Origin: Salinimicrobium catena
GTDB lineage: Bacteria > Bacteroidota > Bacteroidia > Flavobacteriales > Flavobacteriaceae
Direction of reading: 5' to 3'
Length of the DNA stretch: 64,000 nucleotides
NCBI RefSeq assembly: GCF_900102915.1
Contig: NZ_FNGG01000005.1
Span: 62,001-126,000, forward strand
The position numbers were made by a program, and so were the translations under genes. Positions 7,914 to 15,953 of the stretch are shown here, piece by piece (position 1 is the first letter of the stretch; each line of letters opens with the position of its first letter). The notes beneath the pieces were generated by a model that saw only the letters and a program-made list of their open reading frames with translations, searched no databases and was not told the origin of the DNA.

Positions 7914-9536
7914 CTAATAAACCTTTTTTCCGTCTAAATAGGTAGCTCTTACTTTGGTCTGAGGAATTTCATTTTCAGGAACTTCCATGATATCCCTGTC
8001 TAAAATGACAAAATCGGCGAACTTTCCTGGTTCAATGCTGCCCTTCTCATCTTCTTCAAAGTTACTGAAAGCGGCCCAAATGGTCATGCCTTTAAGTGTT
8101 TCTTCTCTGGACAAGGCCTGCTCGGGCATGTAGCCTCCTTCGGGATACTCCTGCAGGTCTTTACGTGCAACGGCAGCATAAAAGGTAAGGAACGGATTAA
8201 CCTCTTCTATGGGGAAATCTGTACCCAGAGCTATAACTCCCGCCTGATCCAGCAATTGTTTAAAAGCATAGGCACCTTTTTCCCTGTCCTCTCCCAACCT
8301 GTCTCCGGCCCAGTACATATCGCTTGTAGCATGAGTAGGCTGCACAGAAGGAATGATGTTCTGGTTAAAATACCTGAAATCTTCTTGGTCAATAACCTGC
8401 GCATGCTCCACTCTCCACCGCCTGTCTCCGGCATCTGTTAGAAGAGAATCATAGATCTTCAGGATTACAGCATTTGCTGAATCACCAATGGCATGAGAAT
8501 TCATCTGGTAATCTGTATCCGCTATTCGGGCCGCTGTGGCATGAAATTCTGAAACCGGAGACAGCAATGCGCCATAATGCCCGTGCTTATCTGAATAGGG
8601 TTGTTTGAGGGCAGCACCGCGCGATCCCAGGGCGCCATCGCCATAAAACTTCACAGATCGAACATTGAGTTTTTCAGTCTTGTACGGTTCCCTTTCCAGG
8701 TAATAGTCCAGGTTCTCCTTAGTGTTGCTGATCATTGCATATAAACGGATATCAAGAGTACCGTTCTTTTGTAGGCTATCGAGTAATTCAATGGTTTCCC
8801 GATCAATTCCGGCATCTACCACAGTGGTGAGACCGTAGCCAAAAGCTATTTCTTGAGCATCCAGCAGAGCTCTTATCTCATCTTCCACATCGGGTCTGGG
8901 GATCACGGTATTTACCAGATCCATAGGGTTATCAATGAGAATCCCGGTGAGTTTCCCGTCTTTCTTTTCAATTTCCCCTCCTTGGGCAGGAGTGTCAACT
9001 GTAATTCCGGCAGCGTCAAGAGCAGCCTGATTCACCAGCAAGGCATGCCCGTCTATTCTGGTAATGGCTACCGGAGTATTGGGAAATAACTGATCAAGAG
9101 TATCCTTTACCGGAAATTCCTTCACCTCCCAATCATTCTGATCCCAACCCCTTCCGGTGATGAAATCCACACCCTTTTCTTCCTGGAATGAAACGATCCT
9201 GCTTACTACCTCCTCAAAACTTTTGGTCCCTCTAAGATCGACAGTTTGAAGTTGAAGCCCGAATCGGTAAAAATGGGCGTGAGCATCTATGAGTCCCGGA
9301 AAAACCGCTTTCCCGCCTGCATCTATCACTTCTTTGGCGTCATATTTTTCCTGAATTTCAGCAGCAGTACCTACTGCAAGGAATTTTCCGTTTTTGACCG
9401 CAAAAGCTTCGGCTGTAGAAAAAGCGTCATTCACGGTATATACTTTCGCATTGGTCACCAAAAGATCGGCGGTTTCTTTCTCTTCGCAGGAAGTCATCAT
9501 TCCGCAGAAAAGAAAAACTAAAAGGATTTTCTTCAT
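7914..9536 (-). CDS. YtcJ-like metal-dependent amidohydrolase, lipoprotein
   Basis: About 540 residues. Signal MKKILLVFLFCGMMTSC gives a lipoprotein with Cys17. The amidohydrolase_3 layout follows: LLVTNAKVYTVND and VFPGLIDAHAHFYRFG (metal-binding HxH), then FITGRGWDQNDW and ITRIDGHALLVN. Further on come VKFYGDGALGSRGAAL, NSHAIGDSANAVIL and RRWRVEHAQVI, with ALGTDFPIEEVNPF near the end. YtcJ relatives hydrolyse N-acyl or formamide groups; the actual substrate is unknown. The frame opens at 9575, but ATG at 9536 restores a clean signal peptide. Being an envelope lipoprotein is typical of the Bacteroidota members. Confidence 0.88.
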   Translation of the reverse strand: MKKILLVFLFCGMMTSCEEKETADLLVTNAKVYTVNDAFSTAEAFAVKNGKFLAVGTAAEIQEKYDAKEVIDAGGKAVFPGLIDAHAHFYRFGLQLQTVDLRGTKSFEEVVSRIVSFQEEKGVDFITGRGWDQNDWEVKEFPVKDTLDQLFPNTPVAITRIDGHALLVNQAALDAAGITVDTPAQGGEIEKKDGKLTGILIDNPMDLVNTVIPRPDVEDEIRALLDAQEIAFGYGLTTVVDAGIDRETIELLDSLQKNGTLDIRLYAMISNTKENLDYYLEREPYKTEKLNVRSVKFYGDGALGSRGAALKQPYSDKHGHYGALLSPVSEFHATAARIADTDYQMNSHAIGDSANAVILKIYDSLLTDAGDRRWRVEHAQVIDQEDFRYFNQNIIPSVQPTHATSDMYWAGDRLGEDREKGAYAFKQLLDQAGVIALGTDFPIEEVNPFLTFYAAVARKDLQEYPEGGYMPEQALSREETLKGMTIWAAFSNFEEDEKGSIEPGKFADFVILDRDIMEVPENEIPQTKVRATYLDGKKVY

Positions 9537-9556
9537 TTTAAAAAAGTTTGGGTAAA

Positions 9557-9590
9557 AATAAAAAATGCGCCCCAATAGGAAGGCGCATTT
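9557..9590 (-). terminator. Terminator of the PiT-like gene
   Basis: On the minus strand AAATGCGCC pairs with GGCGCATTT across a ten-base loop, followed by TTTATTTTT. It lies 24 bases after the stop at 9614. Confidence 0.75.
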
Positions 9591-9613
9591 CTATATATCT
9601 TGATCGAGGATCC

Positions 9614-10747
9614 TTACCAGCTGGTAAGGGCATCAATAACAGCAGCGCGTATTTCACTATTGGCTCCCGCAGCCAGTGCAACTGAAACGAAAAGGCCTAT
9701 CATCGCCGCAGAGAAATCCCTGAAGATCATCTTACCGGCTTTCTTGCGGTGTTTCTTACCTTTCTTGGTTCTCGCCAGACTTATCGCGATCTCTCTACCA
9801 CCTATCACCCCAAGGAAAACCCAGGTGGTACTCATTGGCACGGTACTGATGAAAAGCTTGTAAATAAGCAGGATCACATAAGTGGCATCTACGAGAGTGG
9901 CTGCCCTAACGTCAGAAATCCTTGCTTTTTCACTTACCACTTCCTGGATCTTATCTCCTCGTAGATAGAATAACAGTCCCAGACCGGCAAAGATCGTTAT
10001 TGCAAAGATGGAGAACTGCACCGCATCAAGCTGTCGCGGAAGGAATACGGCGATATTTGCGCCATCCTGCATTACCCATACACCCCACAGAGTACCACTC
10101 ACGATCCATTGAACAATATTCCAGCTTTTATTGAACTTTCTGCTTTTAAAGTACTTTTTGATCATGTTATAGGAGAAGTACCATACAAGGAAGGAAAGAA
10201 TGAAGGCCATGATATAACCTGTCCAACTCTTCCAAACTACAGAGGTGATCCCAGAAGTATCTGCACTAAATACACTCAAAATAAGAAAGGTAGTAGATAC
10301 CGGCATTCTCATCCTGGTGAGAATAAGCAGTACCAGCGGAGCAATGATCTGGAAGAAACTAAATGTTTCCGGATGCGGATATTTCGTTGTGCCGTCTGGT
10401 TTTAAAAGTCGCTGGTAGGTCACGTCCCCGTCAAAATACACCCAACTAAAGGTCACCGTAAGGAGGAAAATACCACCTATGAATAACCAAAGCAGCCACC
10501 ATTTCCTGGTTTTGTTACTTTCTATAAAGGTTCCCAAAGACTGTATACTGTCGTTGGCCACGGTAGCATATGCAGCAAAGAAGAAGCCAAGCCACATTCC
10601 TGCCTGTCCCTGCCCCGCCATGATTCCTGCCAGTGCGAGACCAATGATCACAATGAAGAGGAAGGTCTTTTCCTGCACCATGAAGTCCAGGATGTTCAAG
10701 TAAGGTCTGTCCCTCTTCACCCTAGTAAATTTCGCTTTTTTCGCCAT
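9614..10747 (-). CDS. Divergent PiT-like (inorganic phosphate transporter superfamily) membrane protein
   Basis: A 377-residue protein with about nine or ten transmembrane segments. Two inverted motif sets recall PiT transporters: VANDSIQSLGTF with MPVSTTFLILSVF in the first half, and MQDGANIAVFLPR with VPMSTTWVFLGVIGGREIA in the second. PiT proteins carry GANDVANAFG and PxSTTH repeats, so the fold is probably shared. The final His of STTH is replaced (STTF, STTW), and the length is below that of PiT proteins with a full central loop. Transport of phosphate is therefore only one possibility. It is monocistronic, with its own terminator. Confidence 0.7.
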   Translation of the reverse strand: MAKKAKFTRVKRDRPYLNILDFMVQEKTFLFIVIIGLALAGIMAGQGQAGMWLGFFFAAYATVANDSIQSLGTFIESNKTRKWWLLWLFIGGIFLLTVTFSWVYFDGDVTYQRLLKPDGTTKYPHPETFSFFQIIAPLVLLILTRMRMPVSTTFLILSVFSADTSGITSVVWKSWTGYIMAFILSFLVWYFSYNMIKKYFKSRKFNKSWNIVQWIVSGTLWGVWVMQDGANIAVFLPRQLDAVQFSIFAITIFAGLGLLFYLRGDKIQEVVSEKARISDVRAATLVDATYVILLIYKLFISTVPMSTTWVFLGVIGGREIAISLARTKKGKKHRKKAGKMIFRDFSAAMIGLFVSVALAAGANSEIRAAVIDALTSW

Positions 10748-10919
10748 TTTAGTTTTCTGATTTTCACCGGTTCAAGCCCGGCTTTTGAGTAGGTGTTAAG
10801 ATAAAATATAAATTGACCGCGAAAATACTGACTTAGATCCAATTTCTGTTGGATCCTAATGTTATGTAATTGTTAAGAAAGAATTAACATCCGGAAATCG
10901 TACTCAGACGGCATAAAAC

Positions 10920-10945
10920 AAAAAAAGCTTCCCGTTAAGGAAGCT
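10920..10945 (-). terminator. Terminator after tRNA-Val pair
   Basis: Minus-strand AGCTTCC and GGGAAGCT form a hairpin followed by seven T, ten bases after the 3' end of the tRNA-Val at 10955. Confidence 0.8.
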
Positions 10946-10954
10946 ATTGTGTGG

Positions 10955-11029
10955 TGGGCAATGAGGGATTCGAACCCCCGACCCCCTCGGTGTAAACGAG
11001 GTGCTCTGAACCAACTGAGCTAATTGCCC
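10955..11029 (-). tRNA. tRNA-Val (anticodon TAC), copy 1
   Basis: A 75-nt cloverleaf. The acceptor stem is GGGCAAT with ATTGCCC and discriminator A. The D arm is TAGCTCAGTTGGTTCAGAGCA, the anticodon stem CCTCG with CGAGG around loop TTTACAC (anticodon TAC), and the T arm GGGGGTTCGAATCCC. The three bases after the discriminator read CCA, unlike the other two tRNAs here. It follows tRNA-Val(GAC) and shares its terminator. Confidence 0.97.
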
Positions 11030-11043
11030 CAATATGTCTTGCG

Positions 11044-11118
11044 TGGGTGATACTGGGTTCGAACCAGTGACCCCTACCTTGTCGAGGTAGTGCTCTGAAC
11101 CAGCTGAGCTAATCACCC
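11044..11118 (-). tRNA. tRNA-Val (anticodon GAC)
   Basis: A 75-nt cloverleaf with acceptor GGGTGAT/ATCACCC, anticodon stem CTACC/GGTAG, loop TCGACAA and T arm CTGGTTCGAACCCAG. Reading the seven-base loop as positions 32-38 gives anticodon GAC (Val) but C at position 33, where nearly all elongator tRNAs have U. No CCA is encoded. It is in tandem with the TAC isoacceptor. Confidence 0.93.
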
Positions 11119-11147
11119 TTTGATATTGCCGGTATTCAAAATCAATC

Positions 11148-11176
11148 AAAAAAGGCCTCCGGATAGGAAGCCTTCT
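11148..11176 (-). terminator. Terminator after upstream tRNA-Val
   Basis: Minus-strand AAGGCTTCC pairs with GGAGGCCTT (9 bp, one G-T) across TATCC, followed by a T-run. It separates the 11182 tRNA from the downstream tRNA pair, so they are probably separate transcripts or partially read through. Confidence 0.75.
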
Positions 11177-11181
11177 TTACG

Positions 11182-11256
11182 TGGGCAATGAGGGATTCGA
11201 ACCCCCGACCCCCTCGGTGTAAACGAGGTGCTCTGAACCAACTGAGCTAATTGCCC
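11182..11256 (-). tRNA. tRNA-Val (anticodon TAC), copy 2
   Basis: It is identical over its 75 nt to the copy at 10955, but the flanking bases differ and no CCA is encoded after the discriminator. A duplicate of this kind points to local duplication of the tRNA unit. Confidence 0.97.
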
Positions 11257-11365
11257 GACAATATTTCTTTGAACTTCTCGCATTCTTCGGGAGGGTTTCT
11301 CTTTCTGAATGCGGATGCAAATATAGACCACATTTTCTTTTATGCAAAGAATAATTTCAAAAAAA

Positions 11366-12583
11366 TCAAATTATTTCGGCCACCGTGAAAGTACTGCCGC
11401 CAACGTAGACCACATCGGCTTTTGAAGCCTTTTTCAAAGAAGCCTGATAAGCTTCTGAAACCGAATTATATGCCTCTCCAAGAAGGCCATTTTCGGCTGC
11501 TTTTTGTTTCAGTATTTCAGCATCAAGCCCTCTGGGAATGTTGGGACGGCAAAAGAAATATTCGGCTTCTTTGGGAAACAATGGCAAAACCGCCTCAAGG
11601 TCTTTGTCGTTGACCATCCCTATTACCAGCAGCAATCTTTCAAAATCCTCTTCCTGCAGCTGCTTCATGGCATACTGCAATCCTTCTTTATTGTGAGCGG
11701 TATCGCAGATCACCTTAGGGTTTTCCTGTAGTACATCCCATCTTCCTCTTAAGCCTGTATTTTGAATGACCTGCAAAAGTCCGTTTTCAACAGCTTTTTC
11801 CGGGATCTTCCAGCCTTTTTCTCTCAGCACTTCCACAGTTTTTAGAACACTGCGGATGTTCTTCTCCTGGTATGCCCCTTTTAGATCTGATCCGTAATTG
11901 GGTTTTTCGAAAGTTGCCGCGGAATGCAATGGAGCGTTAACTTCTGCTGCCATTCTCTCGAACACCGGAAAGGTTTCAGGCTGAAATTCGCCGATCACCA
12001 CCGGAGTATTCCTTTTGATGATCCCGCCTTTTTCGGCAGCGATTAGCTCCAGGGTGTTTCCGAGAATGCTGGTATGATCCAGCCCAATGTTGGTGATCAC
12101 CGAAACTTCGGGAGAAATGATGTTAGTCGAATCCAGCCTTCCTCCCAGCCCTACTTCGATCACTGCGACATCTACCTTCTCCTGAGAGAAATACTGAAAG
12201 GCCATTCCCACAGTCATTTCAAAGAAAGACAACTGCTCCCTCTCGAAAAAGCATTTATTGGCAGCAATAAAATCGGTCACCGCCTCTTGGCTGATCTCTT
12301 TTCCGTTGATCTTGATGCGTTCCCTAAAGTCTTTGAGGTGCGGGGAAGTGTACAGCCCCACTTTATAGCCGCTCTCCTGCAGCACCGAAGCCAGCATATG
12401 AGACACAGACCCTTTGCCGTTGGTACCCGCAACATGAATGCTCTTAAAATTTTCCTGGGGTTCCTGCAAATGCGCAGCCAGCTTTTTAATGTTGGAAAGG
12501 TCTACCTTGTAAGCCTTGTTCCCCACCTGCTGGTACATGGGCAACTGCTGAAACATCCAGTCAACAGTTTCCTGATAAGTCAT
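11366..12583 (-). CDS. folC: Bifunctional folylpolyglutamate synthase/dihydrofolate synthase
   Basis: About 405 residues. The Mur-ligase type P-loop is HVAGTNGKGSVSHMLASVL (about residue 50), followed by GLYTSPHLKDFRERI, the substrate loop. VDVAVIEVGLGGRLDSTNII and ITNIGLDHTSILG are the conserved metal/ATP elements, and CDTAHNKEGLQYAM lies in the C-terminal domain. The enzyme adds glutamate to dihydropteroate and folates in the cytoplasm. The frame extends upstream to 12652, but ATG at 12583 (MTYQETVDWMFQQLPMYQ) is the family start. It lies four bases after the tonB stop, so it is probably the last gene of exbB-exbD-tonB-folC. Confidence 0.93.
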   Translation of the reverse strand: MTYQETVDWMFQQLPMYQQVGNKAYKVDLSNIKKLAAHLQEPQENFKSIHVAGTNGKGSVSHMLASVLQESGYKVGLYTSPHLKDFRERIKINGKEISQEAVTDFIAANKCFFEREQLSFFEMTVGMAFQYFSQEKVDVAVIEVGLGGRLDSTNIISPEVSVITNIGLDHTSILGNTLELIAAEKGGIIKRNTPVVIGEFQPETFPVFERMAAEVNAPLHSAATFEKPNYGSDLKGAYQEKNIRSVLKTVEVLREKGWKIPEKAVENGLLQVIQNTGLRGRWDVLQENPKVICDTAHNKEGLQYAMKQLQEEDFERLLLVIGMVNDKDLEAVLPLFPKEAEYFFCRPNIPRGLDAEILKQKAAENGLLGEAYNSVSEAYQASLKKASKADVVYVGGSTFTVAEII

Positions 12584-12587
12584 CAAG

Positions 12588-13409
12588 TTATTCTGAAAGT
12601 TTGAAGTTATAGATAATTGTTCCCACCTGGGTAGCCGGCGCGTTCTTATCACTGTTGAACGTGGTCGCTAAAGCGGCTCTTTTAGCAGGATCCAGTAAGC
12701 AGGCTGCGTTATTGGTGGTGCCCTTCACGCCTGGAACAGCCCGCACCACCCGGCCGGTTCTGTCTACCTCGATCTGTACCACCACTACTCCCGATTCATT
12801 GCAATCCTGCACGAATTTTTCCTTGTTGAGGGCTCTGCGCCCTCCCAGACGATAGTTTCCGTCACCGTCAAGTCCCATTCCGGTGCCGTAATAAGCTTTG
12901 GCGTCAGGATCACCATCGGGGCTGCCTTTATCGCCAGCCTGCCTGTCATCGCCTTCTCCCCCTGTGGCTTTCCCATCGCTTTCGGGACCATTGAGGATAC
13001 TGCTTAAAGCATCAGTAGTCGATTTATCGGGTTTGGGATCGGGTTTCTTAGCGGGTTCCGGTTCTTTCTTGACCGGCTTTTTTTCCACTTTTTGAACTAC
13101 CGGATCTTCTTTTTTCTTCTCGATCACCGGCGCCTCTTCCACCTCCTGGGTTACTACTTCTTCCTTGATCGAGGTCTCTACGGGCGTCACTTCAGGAGTA
13201 GTATTCTGCGGGGCGGCTTTTATTTCCTCTACAGGCTGTTCTGTACCCGAACCAACATCGGATGTTCCAAAATTAATGGCAATACCGCTTTCTGGCGGGG
13301 GATCAAGATATGTAAAACCAAAGAACAGCAAAAGCAGGATCAACAACACGTGCAAGACGGTCGTGATCGCAAAAGATTTCTTTTCGTGCTTGGTTTCTAA
13401 ATATTTCAC
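12588..13409 (-). CDS. tonB: Energy transducer TonB
   Basis: A 273-residue protein with one N-terminal anchor (SFAITTVLHVLLILLLLFFGF), then a long periplasmic Pro/Glu/Lys region (about residues 60-130, with repeated KKP and EP units). A Gly/Asp-rich linker follows, and a C-terminal domain beginning RRALNKEKFVQDCNESGVVVVQIEVDRTGRV, ending YNFKLSE. TonB carries proton-motive energy from ExbBD to outer-membrane receptors such as the SusC protein at 47-50 kb. The C-terminal domain is more like the flavobacterial transducer-with-ExbBD variety than the short enterobacterial TonB. Confidence 0.88.
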   Translation of the reverse strand: MKYLETKHEKKSFAITTVLHVLLILLLLFFGFTYLDPPPESGIAINFGTSDVGSGTEQPVEEIKAAPQNTTPEVTPVETSIKEEVVTQEVEEAPVIEKKKEDPVVQKVEKKPVKKEPEPAKKPDPKPDKSTTDALSSILNGPESDGKATGGEGDDRQAGDKGSPDGDPDAKAYYGTGMGLDGDGNYRLGGRRALNKEKFVQDCNESGVVVVQIEVDRTGRVVRAVPGVKGTTNNAACLLDPAKRAALATTFNSDKNAPATQVGTIIYNFKLSE

Positions 13410-13478
13410 CAGATAATTTTTCTTAGGATTAGCAGCAAACTTAGTTCCACTTTTAGTAGAAAATGGAAAAAGCGGATA

Positions 13479-13871
13479 TTATTCCGGTTTTACCGCCAGA
13501 ACGATCTTATACTTGTTGCGATTGGCAATATCCATAACATTTACCGCTCTCTCGATTGGCACTCCTTCTTCGGCTCTAAGAATGATGGTAGGATCTTCCA
13601 CTCCCTGCAGCTCAGCTTTAAGCCTTGACTCCAGGGCGCTGTTACTCACCCGCTCCTTGTTGATGTACACCTGCAGATCTTTAGTAATGCTTACAGAAAT
13701 GTTCTGCTTTGTGGTGGTCTTGCCCTTGGCTTTAGGTAAAATAAGATCTAAAGCTTCCGGAGTGATCGCCGGAGAAGTAAGCATAAAAAAGATCAATAAA
13801 AGGAATACAATATCGGTCATGGAACTCATGCTGAATTCCGGACTGATCTTATTTCTGCCTCTTAAGTTCAT
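13479..13871 (-). CDS. exbD: ExbD/TolR family biopolymer transport protein
   Basis: A 130-residue protein starting MNLRGRNKISPEFSMSSMTDIVFLLLIFFMLTSP, the ExbD signature with the membrane Asp of the proton channel (MTDIVF). A periplasmic domain follows (VSITKDLQVYINKERV ... IILRAEEGVPIERAVNVMDIANRNKYKIVLAV). It partners the ExbB gene just upstream (one-base gap) and TonB downstream. Confidence 0.93.
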   Translation of the reverse strand: MNLRGRNKISPEFSMSSMTDIVFLLLIFFMLTSPAITPEALDLILPKAKGKTTTKQNISVSITKDLQVYINKERVSNSALESRLKAELQGVEDPTIILRAEEGVPIERAVNVMDIANRNKYKIVLAVKPE

Positions 13872-13872
13872 A

Positions 13873-14574
13873 TTATGCAGGTTCGTTTAACAGGTCAAGG
13901 AAATCAACCGCGGTAGCTTCCATCTGGTGCACCACCTTATCGGTCTTTACCACCAGGTGGTTGTACCCGATGTAAGCGATAATACCCACGATCAATCCGG
14001 CTACGGTCGTGGTCATCGCGGTGTAGATCCCTTCGGCCAGGGCGCCCATTTCTGCCTGCCCGCTGCTGGTCGCCAGTTCATGAAAGGCGATCACCATTCC
14101 TATTACAGTTCCAAGGAACCCTATCATAGGAGCGGCACCGGCGATGGTCGCCAGGATACTCACGTTCTTTTCCAGTTTATAGACTTCAAGTCTTCCCGCA
14201 TTTTCAATAGCGGTGTTGATATCCTCCAGCGGACTTCCAATCCTATCAAGTCCTTTGGCCGTTAATCGGGCTACCGGGGAATTTGCCTGGGCACAACGAA
14301 TACGTGCCGATTCAATGTTTCCGTGCACCACACTGTCCTTGATCTGGTTCATGAAATTGCTGTCAGTTTCCGAAGCCGCTTTAATAGCGAACAGTCTTTC
14401 AAAATAGATATAGACCGCGGCAAAAAGCAGAATGAAAAGGATGGCGATAATGATCTGACCGCCTACCCCGCCGCTCATAAAAAGATCGAATAAAGAGAGG
14501 GTTTTTTCTTCAACTACAGGTTCTGCAGACTGGGCGGTTTCTGCAAGGCCATCCTCCTGAAAAAAGTTAAGCAT
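13873..14574 (-). CDS. exbB: MotA/TolQ/ExbB proton channel family protein
   Basis: A 233-residue ExbB with an acidic periplasmic N-terminus (about 35 residues), helix 1 (GGQIIIAILFILLFAAVYIYFERLF), a cytoplasmic loop, helix 2 (SILATIAGAAPMIGFLGTVIGMVIAFHEL) and helix 3 (GIYTAMTTTVAGLIVGIIAYIGYN). The TTVAGL/PMIGFLGTV motifs are diagnostic. It forms the proton channel with ExbD that powers TonB, and it leads the four-gene operon. Confidence 0.93.
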   Translation of the reverse strand: MLNFFQEDGLAETAQSAEPVVEEKTLSLFDLFMSGGVGGQIIIAILFILLFAAVYIYFERLFAIKAASETDSNFMNQIKDSVVHGNIESARIRCAQANSPVARLTAKGLDRIGSPLEDINTAIENAGRLEVYKLEKNVSILATIAGAAPMIGFLGTVIGMVIAFHELATSSGQAEMGALAEGIYTAMTTTVAGLIVGIIAYIGYNHLVVKTDKVVHQMEATAVDFLDLLNEPA

Positions 14575-14654
14575 AAGTGGTTCCTGATTTTAGTTTTTAA
14601 CGTGATAAATATCTTTTAATTGTAAAAGGTATTGCTTTTAATCTTCTGAAGTGC

Positions 14655-15881
14655 CTAAACCAGCTGTTTTAACGCGATCTCAAAAGCAGTTTCGCTAATG
14701 TGTGTTTTGGCCGTATTGTGATCGTGCACGTCCTGAATGGCTTTTTTAATGATATCTGAAGTGTCATTGAAAATAGCCTCATCGGTCATCTGCACCCTTC
14801 TTTCCATGAAGTAGGCAAAAACACGCGCCATTCCGCAGTTCGCGATAAAATCAGGGATCACGCTCACCTTTCCGTCTGTATACTCCATGATAGGACCAAA
14901 GAAGATCTCTTTATCTGCAAACGGCACATTGGCTCCGCTGGAGATCACCTCCAGTCCAGAATCCACCATCTGATCTACCTGTTCCCTGGTGATCAATCTT
15001 GAAGCGGCGCAAGGTGCGAATATTTCAGCCTGCAGGCTCCAGATCTTTTCATTGATCTCGTCGAACGGCATCATGTTATCAGCTTTTAAAGCATTCCCTT
15101 CCTTCTTAAGGAAAAGGTCTTTGATCTCTTCAAAAGTAAAACCTTCTTCCTTGATGAGTCCGCCGTCACGGTCAATGATCCCCACAACTTTGGCGCCCAT
15201 CTGGGCCAGGTAATAAGCAGCTGCAGAACCTACGTTTCCGAAGCCCTGCACAACAGCTCTCTTTCCTTTCACATCTCCACCGTAAATATCGTAATAATGT
15301 CTCACTGCCTCGGCCACGCCGTAACCGGTGATCATGTCGGCAACCGTATATTTTCTTGTAACATCCGGGGAATAATTGCTGTTTTCAAGCACTTTTATCA
15401 CTCCCTGTCTCAGCTGACCAATTCTATTGATCTTATCGGCTTCGGTAGGCTTGAAGTGTCCGTTGAACACTCCTTCCTGCGGATGCCAAACTCCGGAATC
15501 TTCAGTAATTGGAATTACTTCATGGATCTCATCCACGTTAAGATCTCCTCCTGTTCCGTAGTAACTTTTCAATAGCGGAGAAACAGCTTTATACCAACGC
15601 TCCAAAACGCCCTTTTTGCGGGGATCATTTGGATCGAAGTTAATTCCTGATTTTGCACCACCAATTGCCGGACCGGAAACGGTGAATTTCACTTCCATGG
15701 TCTTGGCCAAAGAAAGCACCTCGTTCATGTCAAGACCTTTTCTCATTCGTGTTCCCCCACCGGCAGCACCGCCGCGAAGGGAATTGATAACCGTCCAGCC
15801 TTCGGCTTCGGTTTCAGGGTCTTTCCAATTAAATACGATTTCAGGAGCTTTATTCTGATATAAATTGAGTAAATCTTTCAT
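14655..15881 (-). CDS. Glu/Leu/Phe/Val dehydrogenase
   Basis: A 408-residue dehydrogenase. The dimerisation domain carries INSLRGGAAGGGTRMRKG, VKFTVSGPAIGGAKSGINFDP (with the catalytic Lys of GGAKSG) and YYGTGGDLNVDE. The Rossmann domain has RAVVQGFGNVGSAAAYYLAQMGAKVVGIIDRDG, and the C-terminus contains VISSGANVPFADKEIFFGPIMEY and PDFIANCGMARVFAYFMERR. It interconverts an amino acid, probably glutamate, and its 2-oxo acid with NAD(P). The dinucleotide motif GFGNVG followed by IIDRDG at the strand-2 end does not settle NAD against NADP. It is likely monocistronic from the box at 15904. Confidence 0.9.
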   Translation of the reverse strand: MKDLLNLYQNKAPEIVFNWKDPETEAEGWTVINSLRGGAAGGGTRMRKGLDMNEVLSLAKTMEVKFTVSGPAIGGAKSGINFDPNDPRKKGVLERWYKAVSPLLKSYYGTGGDLNVDEIHEVIPITEDSGVWHPQEGVFNGHFKPTEADKINRIGQLRQGVIKVLENSNYSPDVTRKYTVADMITGYGVAEAVRHYYDIYGGDVKGKRAVVQGFGNVGSAAAYYLAQMGAKVVGIIDRDGGLIKEEGFTFEEIKDLFLKKEGNALKADNMMPFDEINEKIWSLQAEIFAPCAASRLITREQVDQMVDSGLEVISSGANVPFADKEIFFGPIMEYTDGKVSVIPDFIANCGMARVFAYFMERRVQMTDEAIFNDTSDIIKKAIQDVHDHNTAKTHISETAFEIALKQLV

Positions 15882-15903
15882 GAGTATATGGATAATAGTT
15901 GCA

Positions 15904-15911
15904 CAAATATA
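15904..15911 (-). promoter_or_regulatory. -7 box (TATATTTG) of the dehydrogenase gene
   Basis: Minus-strand TATATTTG fits TAnnTTTG and ends 22 bases before the ATG at 15881. No obvious -33 TTG is seen. Confidence 0.5.
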
Positions 15912-15953
15912 AAAAACTAAAGGTGTGGAAGGCTTAAATGGAATGATTTTATA

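Noticed and set aside
10904-11331. Minus-strand open frames containing QLVQSTSFTPRGSGVRIP-like peptides
   Set aside because: They are translations of tRNA-Val genes and their flanks, a well-known annotation artefact.
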